Origin: Candidatus Gastranaerophilales bacterium
GTDB lineage: Bacteria; Cyanobacteriota; Vampirovibrionia; Gastranaerophilales; Gastranaerophilaceae
DNA length: 64,000 nucleotides
Assembly (NCBI GenBank): GCA_944327225.1
Contig: CALVGZ010000003.1
Location: 62,001 to 126,000, forward strand
Direction: 5' to 3'
Both the position numbers and the translations under genes were made by a program. Positions within the stretch are counted from its first letter, which is position 1. Each line of letters opens with the position of its first letter. This document shows positions 8,981 to 17,800 of this stretch, in pieces. Below the pieces are notes generated by a model. It searched no databases. It saw only the letters and a list, made by a program, of their open reading frames with translations, and had not been told where the DNA came from.

Positions 8981-9784
8981 GTGACAAAAATTAAACTTTG
9001 GATAAGTGATATAGACGGAACCCTTATAAATTACGACGGAAGCTATACAAATGAAATGATGTCAACAATTGAAAAGGTTAAAAACAAAGGAGTAAAAATT
9101 GTAATTGCCACCGGAAGAATGTTCATGGGGGCAGAATACGCAGCAAAAAAATTTAACCTGAACACGCCGGTTGTTTGTTACCAAGGAGCAGTTGTCAGAA
9201 CTAAAAATGAAATTTTATGGCAAGCAACAATCAACAACAATATTGCAACAGAAATTGTTGATTATTTAAGAAAAAAGAATATTCACACACATATATACAA
9301 CGACGACACATTATATGTTGAAGATGACAATAAAAGGATAATGGATGAATATTGTAACGGTAGAGGCACTACATACAAATATATAAAAAGTTTTAATGAA
9401 CTAAGTTTTAAAAACATACCAAAAATACTTGGAGTAATTGAAAACGATGTGGAAATGCAAAAAATAAAAAAAGAACTTAAAGAAAAATACAAAGGCATTT
9501 TAACAATTGTTCAAAGTGCAAAAAATTATCTTGAAATAACAGATATAAAAGCATCAAAAGGTAGTGCCTTAAATTTTTTGAAAAAATACTGGAATTTATC
9601 TGATGATGAAGTTATAGCTTCAGGAGATCAAGATAACGATATAGAACTTTTAAAAAATGCCGGAATTGGAATTTCTGTCGGAAACAGCAGTCCGGAGCTT
9701 TTAAAAGTTGCACAATATCATTGTAAAGACGTAAACAGTAACGAACTGGTCAAATATATTGAGGAATTTATTTTATGCGAATAG
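8981..9784 (+). CDS. HAD-superfamily Cof-type phosphatase
   Basis: A cytoplasmic hydrolase for small phosphorylated metabolites. Motif I is SDIDGTLI near the N-terminus with the nucleophilic Asp. The IVIATGR segment, a C2-type cap domain and motif IV (SGDQDNDIELLKNAG) complete the Cof/YidA signature. At 267 residues it is the usual size. Translation begins at GTG 8981 with GAGGTAA upstream. The last 10 nt overlap ispF, so the two are translationally coupled. The substrate cannot be read from sequence. Confidence 0.93.
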   Translation: MTKIKLWISDIDGTLINYDGSYTNEMMSTIEKVKNKGVKIVIATGRMFMGAEYAAKKFNLNTPVVCYQGAVVRTKNEILWQATINNNIATEIVDYLRKKNIHTHIYNDDTLYVEDDNKRIMDEYCNGRGTTYKYIKSFNELSFKNIPKILGVIENDVEMQKIKKELKEKYKGILTIVQSAKNYLEITDIKASKGSALNFLKKYWNLSDDEVIASGDQDNDIELLKNAGIGISVGNSSPELLKVAQYHCKDVNSNELVKYIEEFILCE

Positions 9785-10248
9785 GTTTAGGGTATGATAT
9801 TCACAAATTGTCGAAAAACAGGGATTTAATCATCGGAGGAGTTAAAATTCCTTTTGAATTAGGACTGTTGGGACACAGTGATGCGGATGTATTAACCCAT
9901 GCAATAATTGATGCCATTTTAGGTTCCATCGCAATGCACGATATAGGATATCATTTTCCTGATACAAGCGAAAAATATAAAAATGCCAATAGCTTAGAAC
10001 TATTAAAAGAAACCTGTAAAATTTTAAAAAACGAAGGTTGCAAAATAATTAATCTTGATACAAATATTATTTGTCAAAAACCAAAACTATCTTTCTATAT
10101 TGATGATATGCGAAAAAATCTTTCAAAAACGATGGATATCGAACTTAACCAAATTTCAATAAAGGCAAAAACAAACGAAAAAATGGATTCAGTTGGTGAA
10201 TGTCGCTCGATTGCAGCACAAGCAATAGTTTTAATTGATAAAATATAA
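9775..10248 (+). CDS. ispF: 2-C-methyl-D-erythritol 2,4-cyclodiphosphate synthase
   Basis: Makes MEcPP in the MEP isoprenoid pathway, which feeds the polyprenyl chains used by UppS and UbiA elsewhere in this window. Metal ligands D8, H10 and H42 are present in the expected contexts (GYDIHKL, GHSDADVLTHAI). The HDIGYHFPDT and KAKTNEKMDSVGE segments complete the signature. The 157-residue length is typical for the trimeric enzyme. It overlaps the HAD gene by 10 nt. Confidence 0.97.
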   Translation: MRIGLGYDIHKLSKNRDLIIGGVKIPFELGLLGHSDADVLTHAIIDAILGSIAMHDIGYHFPDTSEKYKNANSLELLKETCKILKNEGCKIINLDTNIICQKPKLSFYIDDMRKNLSKTMDIELNQISIKAKTNEKMDSVGECRSIAAQAIVLIDKI

Positions 10249-10249
10249 A

Positions 10250-10633
10250 TTATTTCTCTGATTTACTATTATTTTTTTTATTTACAAATTTATAAGCAAG
10301 ACTTGTTATACATAAAATACCTGCTATAAAAGCAACTGCAGACAATTTTTTACTCTTTTTTAATCCGTTAAGAGTATTTTGTCTTCCTTGATTATCGCCC
10401 TGTAAAATATTTTTCAAACGAGAATTTAAAGAACTCATTTCACTTTTAACTTTGTCAGATATAACCCTGGACTCTTTAAGTTCAGCCTCTGTTTCACTCA
10501 ATGTCCTTTTTAACAAATCCTTCCCGTTTTTTTGTAATTCAGCATAATTAGAAGTAAAAGCAACATTAAAAAATTTTGCTTTATCTGCAACACCACAAAA
10601 TTCATTTTTAAAATTCAAAGAAGCAATTTTCAT
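10250..10633 (-). CDS. Small coiled-coil protein with C-terminal membrane anchor
   Basis: Not recognised. The 127-residue chain has an N-terminal segment rich in Phe and Asn (KIASLNFKNEF), a long charged helical region (about 38-85) likely to be a coiled coil, and one membrane segment near residues 96-114 followed by a lysine-rich tail. This suggests a tail-anchored membrane protein. The stop lies 1 nt from the convergent ispF stop. Probably lineage-specific. Confidence 0.65.
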   Translation of the reverse strand: MKIASLNFKNEFCGVADKAKFFNVAFTSNYAELQKNGKDLLKRTLSETEAELKESRVISDKVKSEMSSLNSRLKNILQGDNQGRQNTLNGLKKSKKLSAVAFIAGILCITSLAYKFVNKKNNSKSEK

Positions 10634-10676
10634 TTTTGTGTATCCTGTCTAAATATAACACAAAAATATTTTTTTA

Positions 10677-11051
10677 CTACTTAAGACCAAACATCAGCCT
10701 GTTATAACTTGCAAGAGAAGACAAACTGTCCATTCCGTCTTTTTTAGACGAAGTGTAACCGCTTGGATAATAATAACCACACTGTGCATTTAATTCATCT
10801 TCATTTTCATTCTCTGTAGTTGATTTAGCTTCTAATTGTTTTACGGCAAGTTTCAGGCAAGTTCTTGCCTCTTGAAGATTTATTCCATATATTTTAGCTA
10901 TTTTATTTATATAATTAACAGGCGAATATGTTTTCGGCAAACCTTGCTCAACCAATGTTTCGACTACTTCTTCACAAGTCAAAAAACGATTTTGCTCATT
11001 TGCCTGAACATTTAATTCATCATATTTTGAAACATTCTGAACTTGGCTCAT
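10677..11051 (-). CDS. Hypothetical protein
   Basis: Not recognised. I prefer the ATG at 11051 (MSQVQNVSKYDELNV) over the longer frame from 11093, because the extra N-terminal residues look like read-through sequence and TAGGTTTG precedes 11051. The 124-residue chain has a helical middle (EEVVETLVEQGLPKTYSP, INLQEARTCLKLAVKQLE) and a low-complexity Tyr/Ser tail. No signal peptide or membrane segment. It is separated from its downstream neighbour by 43 AT-rich bases. Confidence 0.6.
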   Translation of the reverse strand: MSQVQNVSKYDELNVQANEQNRFLTCEEVVETLVEQGLPKTYSPVNYINKIAKIYGINLQEARTCLKLAVKQLEAKSTTENENEDELNAQCGYYYPSGYTSSKKDGMDSLSSLASYNRLMFGLK

Positions 11052-11169
11052 ATCAAACCTATAAATTAAATACTTACATATATATAAAAACATTTTTGAT
11101 ATGAGTATTTCAAAAGTATATACTTTTTTAATGTTTCTTAATAATTTTGATTTTCAAATAAATTCAAAA

Positions 11170-12006
11170 CTAACTTTTCATTTGATTTACTATATTACCA
11201 AGCAAATCCATTGAATTTTTGAATATTTCAGAATTATACCAATCCGTAAATTTATCAAATTTTTCACTTAATTGTTCATCGGATATTTCATTTTTTATTT
11301 CAACTTCCGCATTAATCGAAGATTTTACGCTTTTTATTTCGCAATTATACAGTGCTATTTTTTTTGCTTTTTTTAATTTTGGAAGTGATTTCAATTCAGT
11401 ATTCACAACAAAAAGATTTTCAACCTCTTCAAGCTTATTTAAAATAGAAAGTTTTAATTTCTTATTTTCGTCAGTTGAACATATAAAAAGTTCCTGAGCA
11501 TATTCAAGATTTTTCATTTCCTCAAAAGGACAATCGACAATACACATCTTACCAGCACGTTCCAAATTAGGAAGTTCTTCAAGAGAAGAACTTTGTGCAA
11601 TAAATATCGCAACTTCCTTTAATTTAGGTAAAGATTTAACTACAGAATTTTCCATAGAAATTGAACCAGCTGATTTTAATTTGGGCATTTTCTTTAAATG
11701 CTTATTTACAAGCAAAACTCCGACTGCCTTTAAATTCGGTAATTCTGAAATTTTCGTATCAAAATCCAATCTTAATTCTCGACAAGCAATTAAAGGAAAT
11801 GTGCTAAGTGCGGATTTCCTTGTATCAAATCTGCCTTCACACGCGATTACTTTTTCAATAAGTTCATCCTCATTAATACCAAGCTCTAAAAAAGTTTTTT
11901 CTTTAGGCTGACAATAATGAGAAATAATAATCATATTATTATTATCTACGTGGGCTTTAATTCCATATTTTTCAAAAATTTCAACAGCCGCTTTTGTTTC
12001 CAACAT
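11170..12006 (-). CDS. Leucine-rich-repeat protein, cytoplasmic type
   Basis: Residues about 85-235 hold six or seven short repeats of 20-24 residues with the pattern LPxLKxAxxIxIxxxxLxS/ELP (for example MPKLKSAGSISMENSVVKSL and LPKLKKAKKIALYNCEIKSV), consistent with an LRR solenoid. There is no signal peptide, no LPxTG motif and no membrane segment. The C-terminus is helical. The start is supported by GGAG 7 nt upstream. LRR proteins usually bind other proteins; the partner is unknown. It follows the GH38 gene by 63 bp and may share its transcript. Confidence 0.75.
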   Translation of the reverse strand: MLETKAAVEIFEKYGIKAHVDNNNMIIISHYCQPKEKTFLELGINEDELIEKVIACEGRFDTRKSALSTFPLIACRELRLDFDTKISELPNLKAVGVLLVNKHLKKMPKLKSAGSISMENSVVKSLPKLKEVAIFIAQSSSLEELPNLERAGKMCIVDCPFEEMKNLEYAQELFICSTDENKKLKLSILNKLEEVENLFVVNTELKSLPKLKKAKKIALYNCEIKSVKSSINAEVEIKNEISDEQLSEKFDKFTDWYNSEIFKNSMDLLGNIVNQMKS

Positions 12007-12069
12007 AAATTACTCCACTTCTATACCTGCAAATCTTTCAATAATATTCCCTAAAAAAAAGATTTTATA

Positions 12070-14277
12070 TCACTTAAATTGATAAATAATTTTTTCACCA
12101 TTGTTTATTCCGTAAAAAAATGAGTTTTGAGGAATTTCATCCAATTTATAATTAATATCTTTTTTATATTCTCCGTCTATCACAACATAATTTTTATTAA
12201 ATTCATCCAATAAATTATATGCAAAATTTTTATCTCCAAAAGCAATTGCAAATTCAGCCTCAACTATTCTTATACACTGTGCTTCCGGACATTTTAAATC
12301 AGGGCCAGCAGGAATTGAACGAACCGGATTTTTAGGATTTGAAATTGTGCCTGTTGCTCTTAAAAGACAAACTCTAAGTTCATTTTTAAATATTTCATAC
12401 TCATTTAAACCTTTAGTGATAACCACTCCCTTATTGGCACAAACAAAATTTTGCATTGGAAAAATATTGGCCTTTAACTCCTTCGGGCGTTTTGCCGGCA
12501 TATAATCCTGAATATTATAATTGTAATCTATTTTTCTTTGAATAATTCCATAAGCATCATCCGAAAATGTTTTTGAAATATTATCTTTTAAAACTAACAC
12601 TGCTTGAAGCTTATGATTCTTTCTTTTATTATTTATTTTTGCTTTAAATCTTAAAAATTTTGAATAGTTATTTAAATACACTCTTAAATCTAAATTTTTA
12701 AACTTAATTTCAAGACAGCTTTCAATCATCCCATCGTACAAAATTTTGGTCTCTACAGGTTTAAGAATTTCATATTTTCCTCTTGGTGCAAAATTATAAC
12801 TATCACCAACATCAATAATATCTGTCAATTTTAATTCGAACACATCTTTAAAGTTTGTTATATATATTTTTTTATTTTTAATTTCAGCTTTTATATTATG
12901 ATTTTCAATTATTTTATCTGTGACTTTAACCTTTTTATCCGGTTTTTTTATTTTAACCGTTGAAAAAGCAAGCTTTTCATTAGAACTTACCTCAACAAGT
13001 TGAGTATATATTTTGGTTATATCCTCAGTAACGGGAATTTTATAGATATCATATAATAAATCGTCACAAAACCCTTTTTTTATTTTTGTCACTTGAGAAT
13101 CACCAAGTATATAAGGTAACTCAACTTCAACGATTTTTATATTATCCCTATTTGAGAGATTAAAAAGACCGATTTTATTTTTTGTCCGACCCGAAATATT
13201 ATTCTTAAGCTTAAAATCACCAATCAATCTTTTTAACACAGCCGATATTGCATTATCGCATTTTTCAAATCTGGAATCTACCGCCCTTTGCACAGAATCA
13301 ACTGAACAACCATAAATTCCGTCATGAGCATAATTTTTAATTAAAGTCTTATAAATAAATTCAATATTTTTATCATATTTTTTCCCCAAATAAAAATCCA
13401 AAGGCTCAATTATTCTTGATAGTGCATTTTGTATATATGAATTTTTTATTTTCTGGTAAGTTCTTGTACTGTATACACCTGACAAAATGTAAGTATCAGA
13501 ATTATCTAAAAACTCCTCGGGGACATTAGTATTAACAAACTCTGTCTCTTTAAAATACTCAAAAGGCGAAGACAAAATAATCTCATAGTTTTTTAATTTT
13601 TCATTAATTTTCGCAATTTTTTCATTCGCATTCCTAAGCATTCCAAGATGGTCTGCACCAACAGGAAGCAATAATTTTTCTTTTGAATATTTATTTATTT
13701 TATTCAAATATTTTTCCAATCCTTCAATATTTTCATTATGCAAAAAATCATTAAAATACCCTTGGGCAAGCCATGTTGTCTTAATATTATTTTTTATAAA
13801 ATTACAGTTATTTTTTATAAATTTAGGATTTACCCCACGCCAAATAACAGCTTTATTAATATTTTTTCTCTCCAATGCCAAAAAAGCAGACTTTGAAATT
13901 CCAAATATATCAGACATGTATCCAATAAAATCTTTTTGACCGTATTCTTTTGAAATTTTTATACCTAAATCTAAATTTTTTAGCATTGAACAGTAATTAA
14001 TGAGATAACTGTCAGCACTTACAAAATACGGACCAATTGCAAGTTTTTTGTTTTTTATAAAATATAAAACTTCTTGTAATTTATTTTCGCGAAATTTCAA
14101 ATAATCAAGCAAAGCCACAGCTTGCCCGTCAAGATAAAAAAACGGGGCTTTATCTTTTTTCAATTCATCTAAAACAATATCGAACACGTCAAGAAATCTA
14201 AGATTAAAATCTTCTTTATCTCGATACCATTCTCTGTCCCAATGAGTATGTAAATATGCAAAAACAGTCTTTTTCAT
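12070..14277 (-). CDS. GH38 family alpha-mannosidase
   Basis: Hydrolyses alpha-mannosides with retention of configuration. The N-terminus has the metal-binding HTHWDREWY motif (H10, H12, D14). The catalytic nucleophile is D123 in GYMSDIFGIS. A helical three-bundle and C-terminal beta-sandwich regions follow, as in the family. At 735 residues it is somewhat shorter than many GH38 enzymes. No signal peptide is present, so it acts in the cytoplasm on imported glycans or mannosyl-glycerate-type substrates. The exact substrate cannot be assigned. Confidence 0.9.
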   Translation of the reverse strand: MKKTVFAYLHTHWDREWYRDKEDFNLRFLDVFDIVLDELKKDKAPFFYLDGQAVALLDYLKFRENKLQEVLYFIKNKKLAIGPYFVSADSYLINYCSMLKNLDLGIKISKEYGQKDFIGYMSDIFGISKSAFLALERKNINKAVIWRGVNPKFIKNNCNFIKNNIKTTWLAQGYFNDFLHNENIEGLEKYLNKINKYSKEKLLLPVGADHLGMLRNANEKIAKINEKLKNYEIILSSPFEYFKETEFVNTNVPEEFLDNSDTYILSGVYSTRTYQKIKNSYIQNALSRIIEPLDFYLGKKYDKNIEFIYKTLIKNYAHDGIYGCSVDSVQRAVDSRFEKCDNAISAVLKRLIGDFKLKNNISGRTKNKIGLFNLSNRDNIKIVEVELPYILGDSQVTKIKKGFCDDLLYDIYKIPVTEDITKIYTQLVEVSSNEKLAFSTVKIKKPDKKVKVTDKIIENHNIKAEIKNKKIYITNFKDVFELKLTDIIDVGDSYNFAPRGKYEILKPVETKILYDGMIESCLEIKFKNLDLRVYLNNYSKFLRFKAKINNKRKNHKLQAVLVLKDNISKTFSDDAYGIIQRKIDYNYNIQDYMPAKRPKELKANIFPMQNFVCANKGVVITKGLNEYEIFKNELRVCLLRATGTISNPKNPVRSIPAGPDLKCPEAQCIRIVEAEFAIAFGDKNFAYNLLDEFNKNYVVIDGEYKKDINYKLDEIPQNSFFYGINNGEKIIYQFK

Positions 14278-14401
14278 ATTGTTATTTTAATTCTTTTTTT
14301 ATTGCTAAAAATACTATATTTGAGTGAATAAATTATGTTATTTAAGATTTTCCATTTTATGGATGAGTTTTAATTTTTTAAATGTTGTATTATAAAAAAG
14401 C

Positions 14402-14421
14402 AAAGGGAAAAGCCCTTTTTT
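14402..14421. terminator. Terminator-like hairpin between two transcription units
   Basis: AAAGGG, a 5-nt loop, CCCTTT, then a T run on the plus strand (arms 14402-14407 and 14413-14418). Both strands end in T-rich sequence. It lies 33 nt before the ATG at 14454, so it may attenuate that gene or end minus-strand transcripts coming from 15.2 kb. Confidence 0.55.
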
Positions 14422-14453
14422 GTTAGATCCCCATAATTTAATAGAGAAGAGAC

Positions 14454-14714
14454 ATGAGCAAAAGCAACCAAAAATCTTTAGAAGCAGAAATACTGAAATG
14501 CAAAAAAAAATTAAAAGAATTGGCCCCGGATATTGAACTTGATGATGAGAAATCAAAAGAATATAACAAAATCATCGTTCAAAAAGCAATTTTAATAGAC
14601 AGATATAAAAAACTCTGCTATAAACCTTCTTTAGTGCAAAGAATAAAAGAAACAATTAAAAATAATCCGTTTAAGAAAAAAGAAAAACTTATTTGTGATT
14701 ATTTTCTCTCATAA
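14454..14714 (+). CDS. Small lysine-rich helical protein
   Basis: Not recognised. An 86-residue, strongly basic and probably all-helical protein with GAGAAGAG as ribosome site. The final 16 nt overlap the end of the convergent PEBP gene. A minus-strand frame over the same bases (14338-14556) has no ribosome site and worse composition, so I keep the plus strand. No motif visible. Confidence 0.55.
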   Translation: MSKSNQKSLEAEILKCKKKLKELAPDIELDDEKSKEYNKIIVQKAILIDRYKKLCYKPSLVQRIKETIKNNPFKKKEKLICDYFLS

Positions 14715-15244
14715 AGTGCTGTTATAGTTGATTTTGCAATTGAATGTGCTAAAACTTTTTTTTCAACTTCGGTTGGCTTGCTATCCTTATTTACATCAAG
14801 TTTATCCACATCCAAAGCATATACCGTAAAATTATAATGATGTACACCATGACCCACAGGGGGGCAAGCTCCGCCATAACCATACGTTTTAAAATCCGTA
14901 ATTGTTTCAATTGCACCATCGGGCAAAGTATTTTTATATGAATTTACATCAGCGGGTATATTAACCAAAAGCCAATGATACCAACCATTTTCCCTTGGTG
15001 CATCAGGATCATGACATATAATCGCAAAACTTTTTGTACTAGAAGGAGCGTTTGTCCAAGATAACTCCGGAGCCATATTTCCGCCATTACATCCAAAACC
15101 GTTATAAACCTGTTGATTTGGGAGAATGTCATTATTTTTAAACTTTGAGCTTACAACTGTAAAAACATCAACTTTATCTAAGGCACTGGACATAATCACT
15201 CCTCCTAAATATAAACAAATTATAAACAATATAATCTTTTTCAT
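14699..15244 (-). CDS. PEBP/YbhB-family protein, exported
   Basis: A phosphatidylethanolamine-binding-protein fold of the bacterial YbhB/YbcL type. The diagnostic anion-pocket segments are present: HDPDAPRENGWYHWLLVNIP and GYGGACPPVGHGVHHY. I start at the ATG at 15244 (MKKIILFIICLYLGG) because GGAAG stands 6 nt upstream; the ORF extension to 15256 adds only four residues. The N-terminal hydrophobic stretch looks like a signal peptide. It lies directly after the UbiA gene, likely cotranscribed. Ligand unknown. Confidence 0.92.
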   Translation of the reverse strand: MKKIILFIICLYLGGVIMSSALDKVDVFTVVSSKFKNNDILPNQQVYNGFGCNGGNMAPELSWTNAPSSTKSFAIICHDPDAPRENGWYHWLLVNIPADVNSYKNTLPDGAIETITDFKTYGYGGACPPVGHGVHHYNFTVYALDVDKLDVNKDSKPTEVEKKVLAHSIAKSTITALYERK

Positions 15245-15256
15245 ATTAACTTCCAA

Positions 15257-16237
15257 TTAATCTACCGTACCGATTGCTGCAAATAGAGCAAAAAATATTG
15301 AAAAATTTCTGGCTAAATAAAATCGATACATAAAAAATGCAATATTTTTCTCCTCAATTTCTTTCCAATTTTCAAAAAAACCATAATACCATCTCGGCTC
15401 AAATTTAACATTATTTATATTTATATAATCAATCATGGATTCTTGCAACTTTGTTGCAATCGGTAATGTTAAAAACACATACAACGTATGCGGATTTAAA
15501 TTTGAAGTCAAAACTCCGAAAATTACAACAAAATATGCGGCAAATATCATTCCTTTTAAAGCTCTGATTGCGTTTTTTTTATTTTTTAATAAAAGACAGA
15601 AGGTTTTTTTACCGTCTGACAAATCAAACTCCCAATCCATTAAACTATGAGTGTGCAGTAATACCAAAGTAGAAAAAAAGACAGCCCAAGACAATAAAAA
15701 CAAATTTGAATTAAATTCACCGACAAGTGCAAAATATCCACCCATAATCATTAAAGGCCCATAAATCAAACCGATAATTATTTCTGCACAATAAAATCTC
15801 GAAGAAAAAGGATATAAAATTGTTAATATACCACCGATTAAAGCAAATAATAACACCTGCCATCCGGCAATAAAAGTAAAATACAAGCCGATTAATATTG
15901 GTATAACGAACAATACGACCAAAACTATATTTAAAATATTAAAAGTAAATGTCTTATTTAAAATAAGTCTTGCTTTTGGAATATAGGAATTAAACTTAAT
16001 TTCATCTAAACTGAGTCCGGAATTTAATTTAGATTTAACATCAATGTAATCATCAAACAGGTTAGCACCCAAATGAACGGAACAAAGTGCAATAACCAGA
16101 AGTATAAAGTTTATTACACTGAATTGTTCACTATACTGTGCAAATGCTAATATAATAAAACACGAAGCAAATGTAACACCAAGAGCATAAGCACGTGTCA
16201 ATTCAACAAAACTCCTTACACATTTTACATTAAACAT
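15257..16237 (-). CDS. UbiA-family membrane prenyltransferase
   Basis: Transfers a prenyl chain to an acceptor such as a quinone precursor. Both Asp-rich motifs are seen: NLFDDYIDVKS (59-69) and DWEFDLSDGKKT (201-212), with about eight or nine hydrophobic helices between and around them. The spacing and first motif resemble MenA-like members, but the acceptor is not determined and no quinone genes are adjacent. AGGGAGA precedes the start. The next gene begins within 15 nt of its stop. Confidence 0.88.
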   Translation of the reverse strand: MFNVKCVRSFVELTRAYALGVTFASCFIILAFAQYSEQFSVINFILLVIALCSVHLGANLFDDYIDVKSKLNSGLSLDEIKFNSYIPKARLILNKTFTFNILNIVLVVLFVIPILIGLYFTFIAGWQVLLFALIGGILTILYPFSSRFYCAEIIIGLIYGPLMIMGGYFALVGEFNSNLFLLSWAVFFSTLVLLHTHSLMDWEFDLSDGKKTFCLLLKNKKNAIRALKGMIFAAYFVVIFGVLTSNLNPHTLYVFLTLPIATKLQESMIDYININNVKFEPRWYYGFFENWKEIEEKNIAFFMYRFYLARNFSIFFALFAAIGTVD

Positions 16238-16562
16238 AAAATCTCCCTATCAGATTTTATAATTATAACAGAATAATCATTTTAGTCATTCACATTAAGT
16301 ATAAAAAAACTTTTGTAAATTTATTTTTTTAAAAATACATATTTTATAAAAATTAACATTTATTAACAATAATGATATAAACATACTGAAATTGCCATTT
16401 TTAGGAATAGCGATAAAACTTATTGTGTTGTATATTTAAAAAAATCATTATATAAAAAGGGCTAAAACCCCCAAAATTTAAAGTATTTTTTGATTTATAT
16501 TACTTGCAAAGAAAAATTCAACATGTATGATTGTAAATACCGAAATGAAAATAAGGAAAGAT
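16238..16562. other. Intergenic region upstream of infA
   Basis: 325 bp between the divergent ubiA-like gene and infA. It holds the infA promoter at 16504-16531 and a weak GGG/CCC hairpin near 16458-16473. I see no further gene, RNA or repeat in it. Confidence 0.6.
16504..16531 (+). promoter_or_regulatory. Promoter of the infA-rpsI operon
   Basis: TTGCAA (16504-16509), 16-nt spacer, TATGAT (16526-16531) preceded by TG. A start near 16538 gives a leader of about 25 nt containing AAGGAAAG before infA. Confidence 0.6.
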
Positions 16563-16778
16563 ATGTCAAAAGACGTAATTGAATTAGAAGGAACAATACT
16601 TGAATCGCTGCCAAACGCAATGTTTAGGGTAGAACTTGAAAACGGGCATGAAATTTTAGCCCACATTTCAGGAAAAATAAGAAAAAATTTCATTAGAATA
16701 TTACCCGGCGATAAAGTAAAAGTTGAAATGACGCCCTATGATCTTAGTAGAGGAAGAATCACATACAGATTAAAATAA
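16563..16778 (+). CDS. infA: Translation initiation factor IF-1
   Basis: A 71-residue S1-fold factor that binds the 30S A site. I chose the ATG at 16563 ([12 protein letters not shown]) and not the in-frame ATG at 16527: it gives the standard length and has AAGGAAAG upstream. The core [21 protein letters not shown] and the C-terminal [11 protein letters not shown] match the family. First gene of the ribosomal operon. Confidence 0.97.
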   Translation: MSKDVIELEGTILESLPNAMFRVELENGHEILAHISGKIRKNFIRILPGDKVKVEMTPYDLSRGRITYRLK

Positions 16779-16790
16779 AAGGATAAGAAA

Positions 16791-16904
16791 ATGAAAGTAA
16801 GAGCATCAGTAAAGAAAATATGTAAAGACTGTCAAATAATCAAAAGACGTGGCAGAGTTACGGTTGTTTGCAAACACCCGAAACATAAACAAAGACAAGG
16901 ATAA
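16791..16904 (+). CDS. rpmJ: 50S ribosomal protein L36
   Basis: A short 37-residue protein. [20 protein letters not shown] is followed by [11 protein letters not shown], giving the zinc ligands C11, C14, C27 and H32 of the zinc-binding form. It lies 12 nt after infA with a GGATAAG ribosome site, in the usual position before rpsM. Confidence 0.98.
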   Translation: MKVRASVKKICKDCQIIKRRGRVTVVCKHPKHKQRQG

Positions 16905-16953
16905 TTACCATACCGCACAATCAATGAAAGAATGTCAAAATAGGAGAAAATAA

Positions 16954-17322
16954 ATGGCAAGATTAGCAGGGGTTGATTTGCCCCGTAATAAAAGAATGGT
17001 TATAGCATTAACCTACATCTACGGAATCGGACCGACAAGAAGTGCTAAAATTTTAGCGGCTTGTGATATTTCTCAGGATTTGAGAACGGACGACCTTACA
17101 GATGACGACATCAAAAAGCTGAGAAACGAAATTGCTCACTACACAATAGAGGGTGATTTAAAAAGAGAAGAATCACTTCACATAAAACGTTTAAGTGAAA
17201 TTAATTCTTACCGTGGCATACGTCACAGAAGAAAATTGCCTGTTCGTGGACAAAGAACAAAAACAAATGCCAGAACAAGACGCGGCAAAAAAACAGGCCC
17301 AATAGCTAACAAGAAAAAATAA
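16954..17322 (+). CDS. rpsM: 30S ribosomal protein S13
   Basis: A 122-residue protein of the small-subunit head, contacting 16S rRNA and P-site t[23 protein letters not shown], the helix-two-turns-helix [12 protein letters not shown] and the C-terminal [20 protein letters not shown] are diagnostic. Part of the infA-rpsI operon. Confidence 0.98.
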   Translation: MARLAGVDLPRNKRMVIALTYIYGIGPTRSAKILAACDISQDLRTDDLTDDDIKKLRNEIAHYTIEGDLKREESLHIKRLSEINSYRGIRHRRKLPVRGQRTKTNARTRRGKKTGPIANKKK

Positions 17323-17379
17323 TCATTTTAGTTAAAAATGAAAAACTGTTAAAAGATATGCAACTAAAGGAAATATACA

Positions 17380-17766
17380 ATGGCTAAACCAACAAAAACT
17401 AAAAAGAAAGAAAGAAAGAATATATTGCAAGGGGTTGTTCATATACAATCTACTTTCAATAACACTATCGTAACTTCCACCGATACTCAAGGTAACGCTG
17501 TTGCTTGGGCATCTGCAGGCGGTTGCGGTTTTAAAGGTGCAAGAAAAGGAACTCCTTTTGCAGCACAAAGTGCAGCTGAAATAGTTGCCAAAAAATCAAT
17601 CGACCAAGGAATGAAAAAGGTCGAAGTATATGTAAAGGGCCCTGGATCAGGCAGAGAAACAGCAATTAGAGCAATTCAAAGTGCTGGACTTGAAATAACA
17701 TTGATTAAAGATGTAACTCCAATTCCACATAACGGATGCCGTCCACCCAAAAAACGCAGAGTATAG
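17380..17766 (+). CDS. rpsK: 30S ribosomal protein S11
   Basis: A 128-residue protein of the small-subunit platform. The [20 protein letters not shown] and [19 protein letters not shown] segments and the C-terminal [11 protein letters not shown] are typical. It follows rpsM by 57 nt in the conserved order. Confidence 0.98.
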   Translation: MAKPTKTKKKERKNILQGVVHIQSTFNNTIVTSTDTQGNAVAWASAGGCGFKGARKGTPFAAQSAAEIVAKKSIDQGMKKVEVYVKGPGSGRETAIRAIQSAGLEITLIKDVTPIPHNGCRPPKKRRV

Positions 17767-17800
17767 TAATTTAAGTAATTAATAAACAATAGGAGCTAAA

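Noticed and set aside
14338-14556. Minus-strand 72-codon ORF
   Set aside because: Overlaps the plus-strand gene at 14454, which has a good ribosome site and typical composition.
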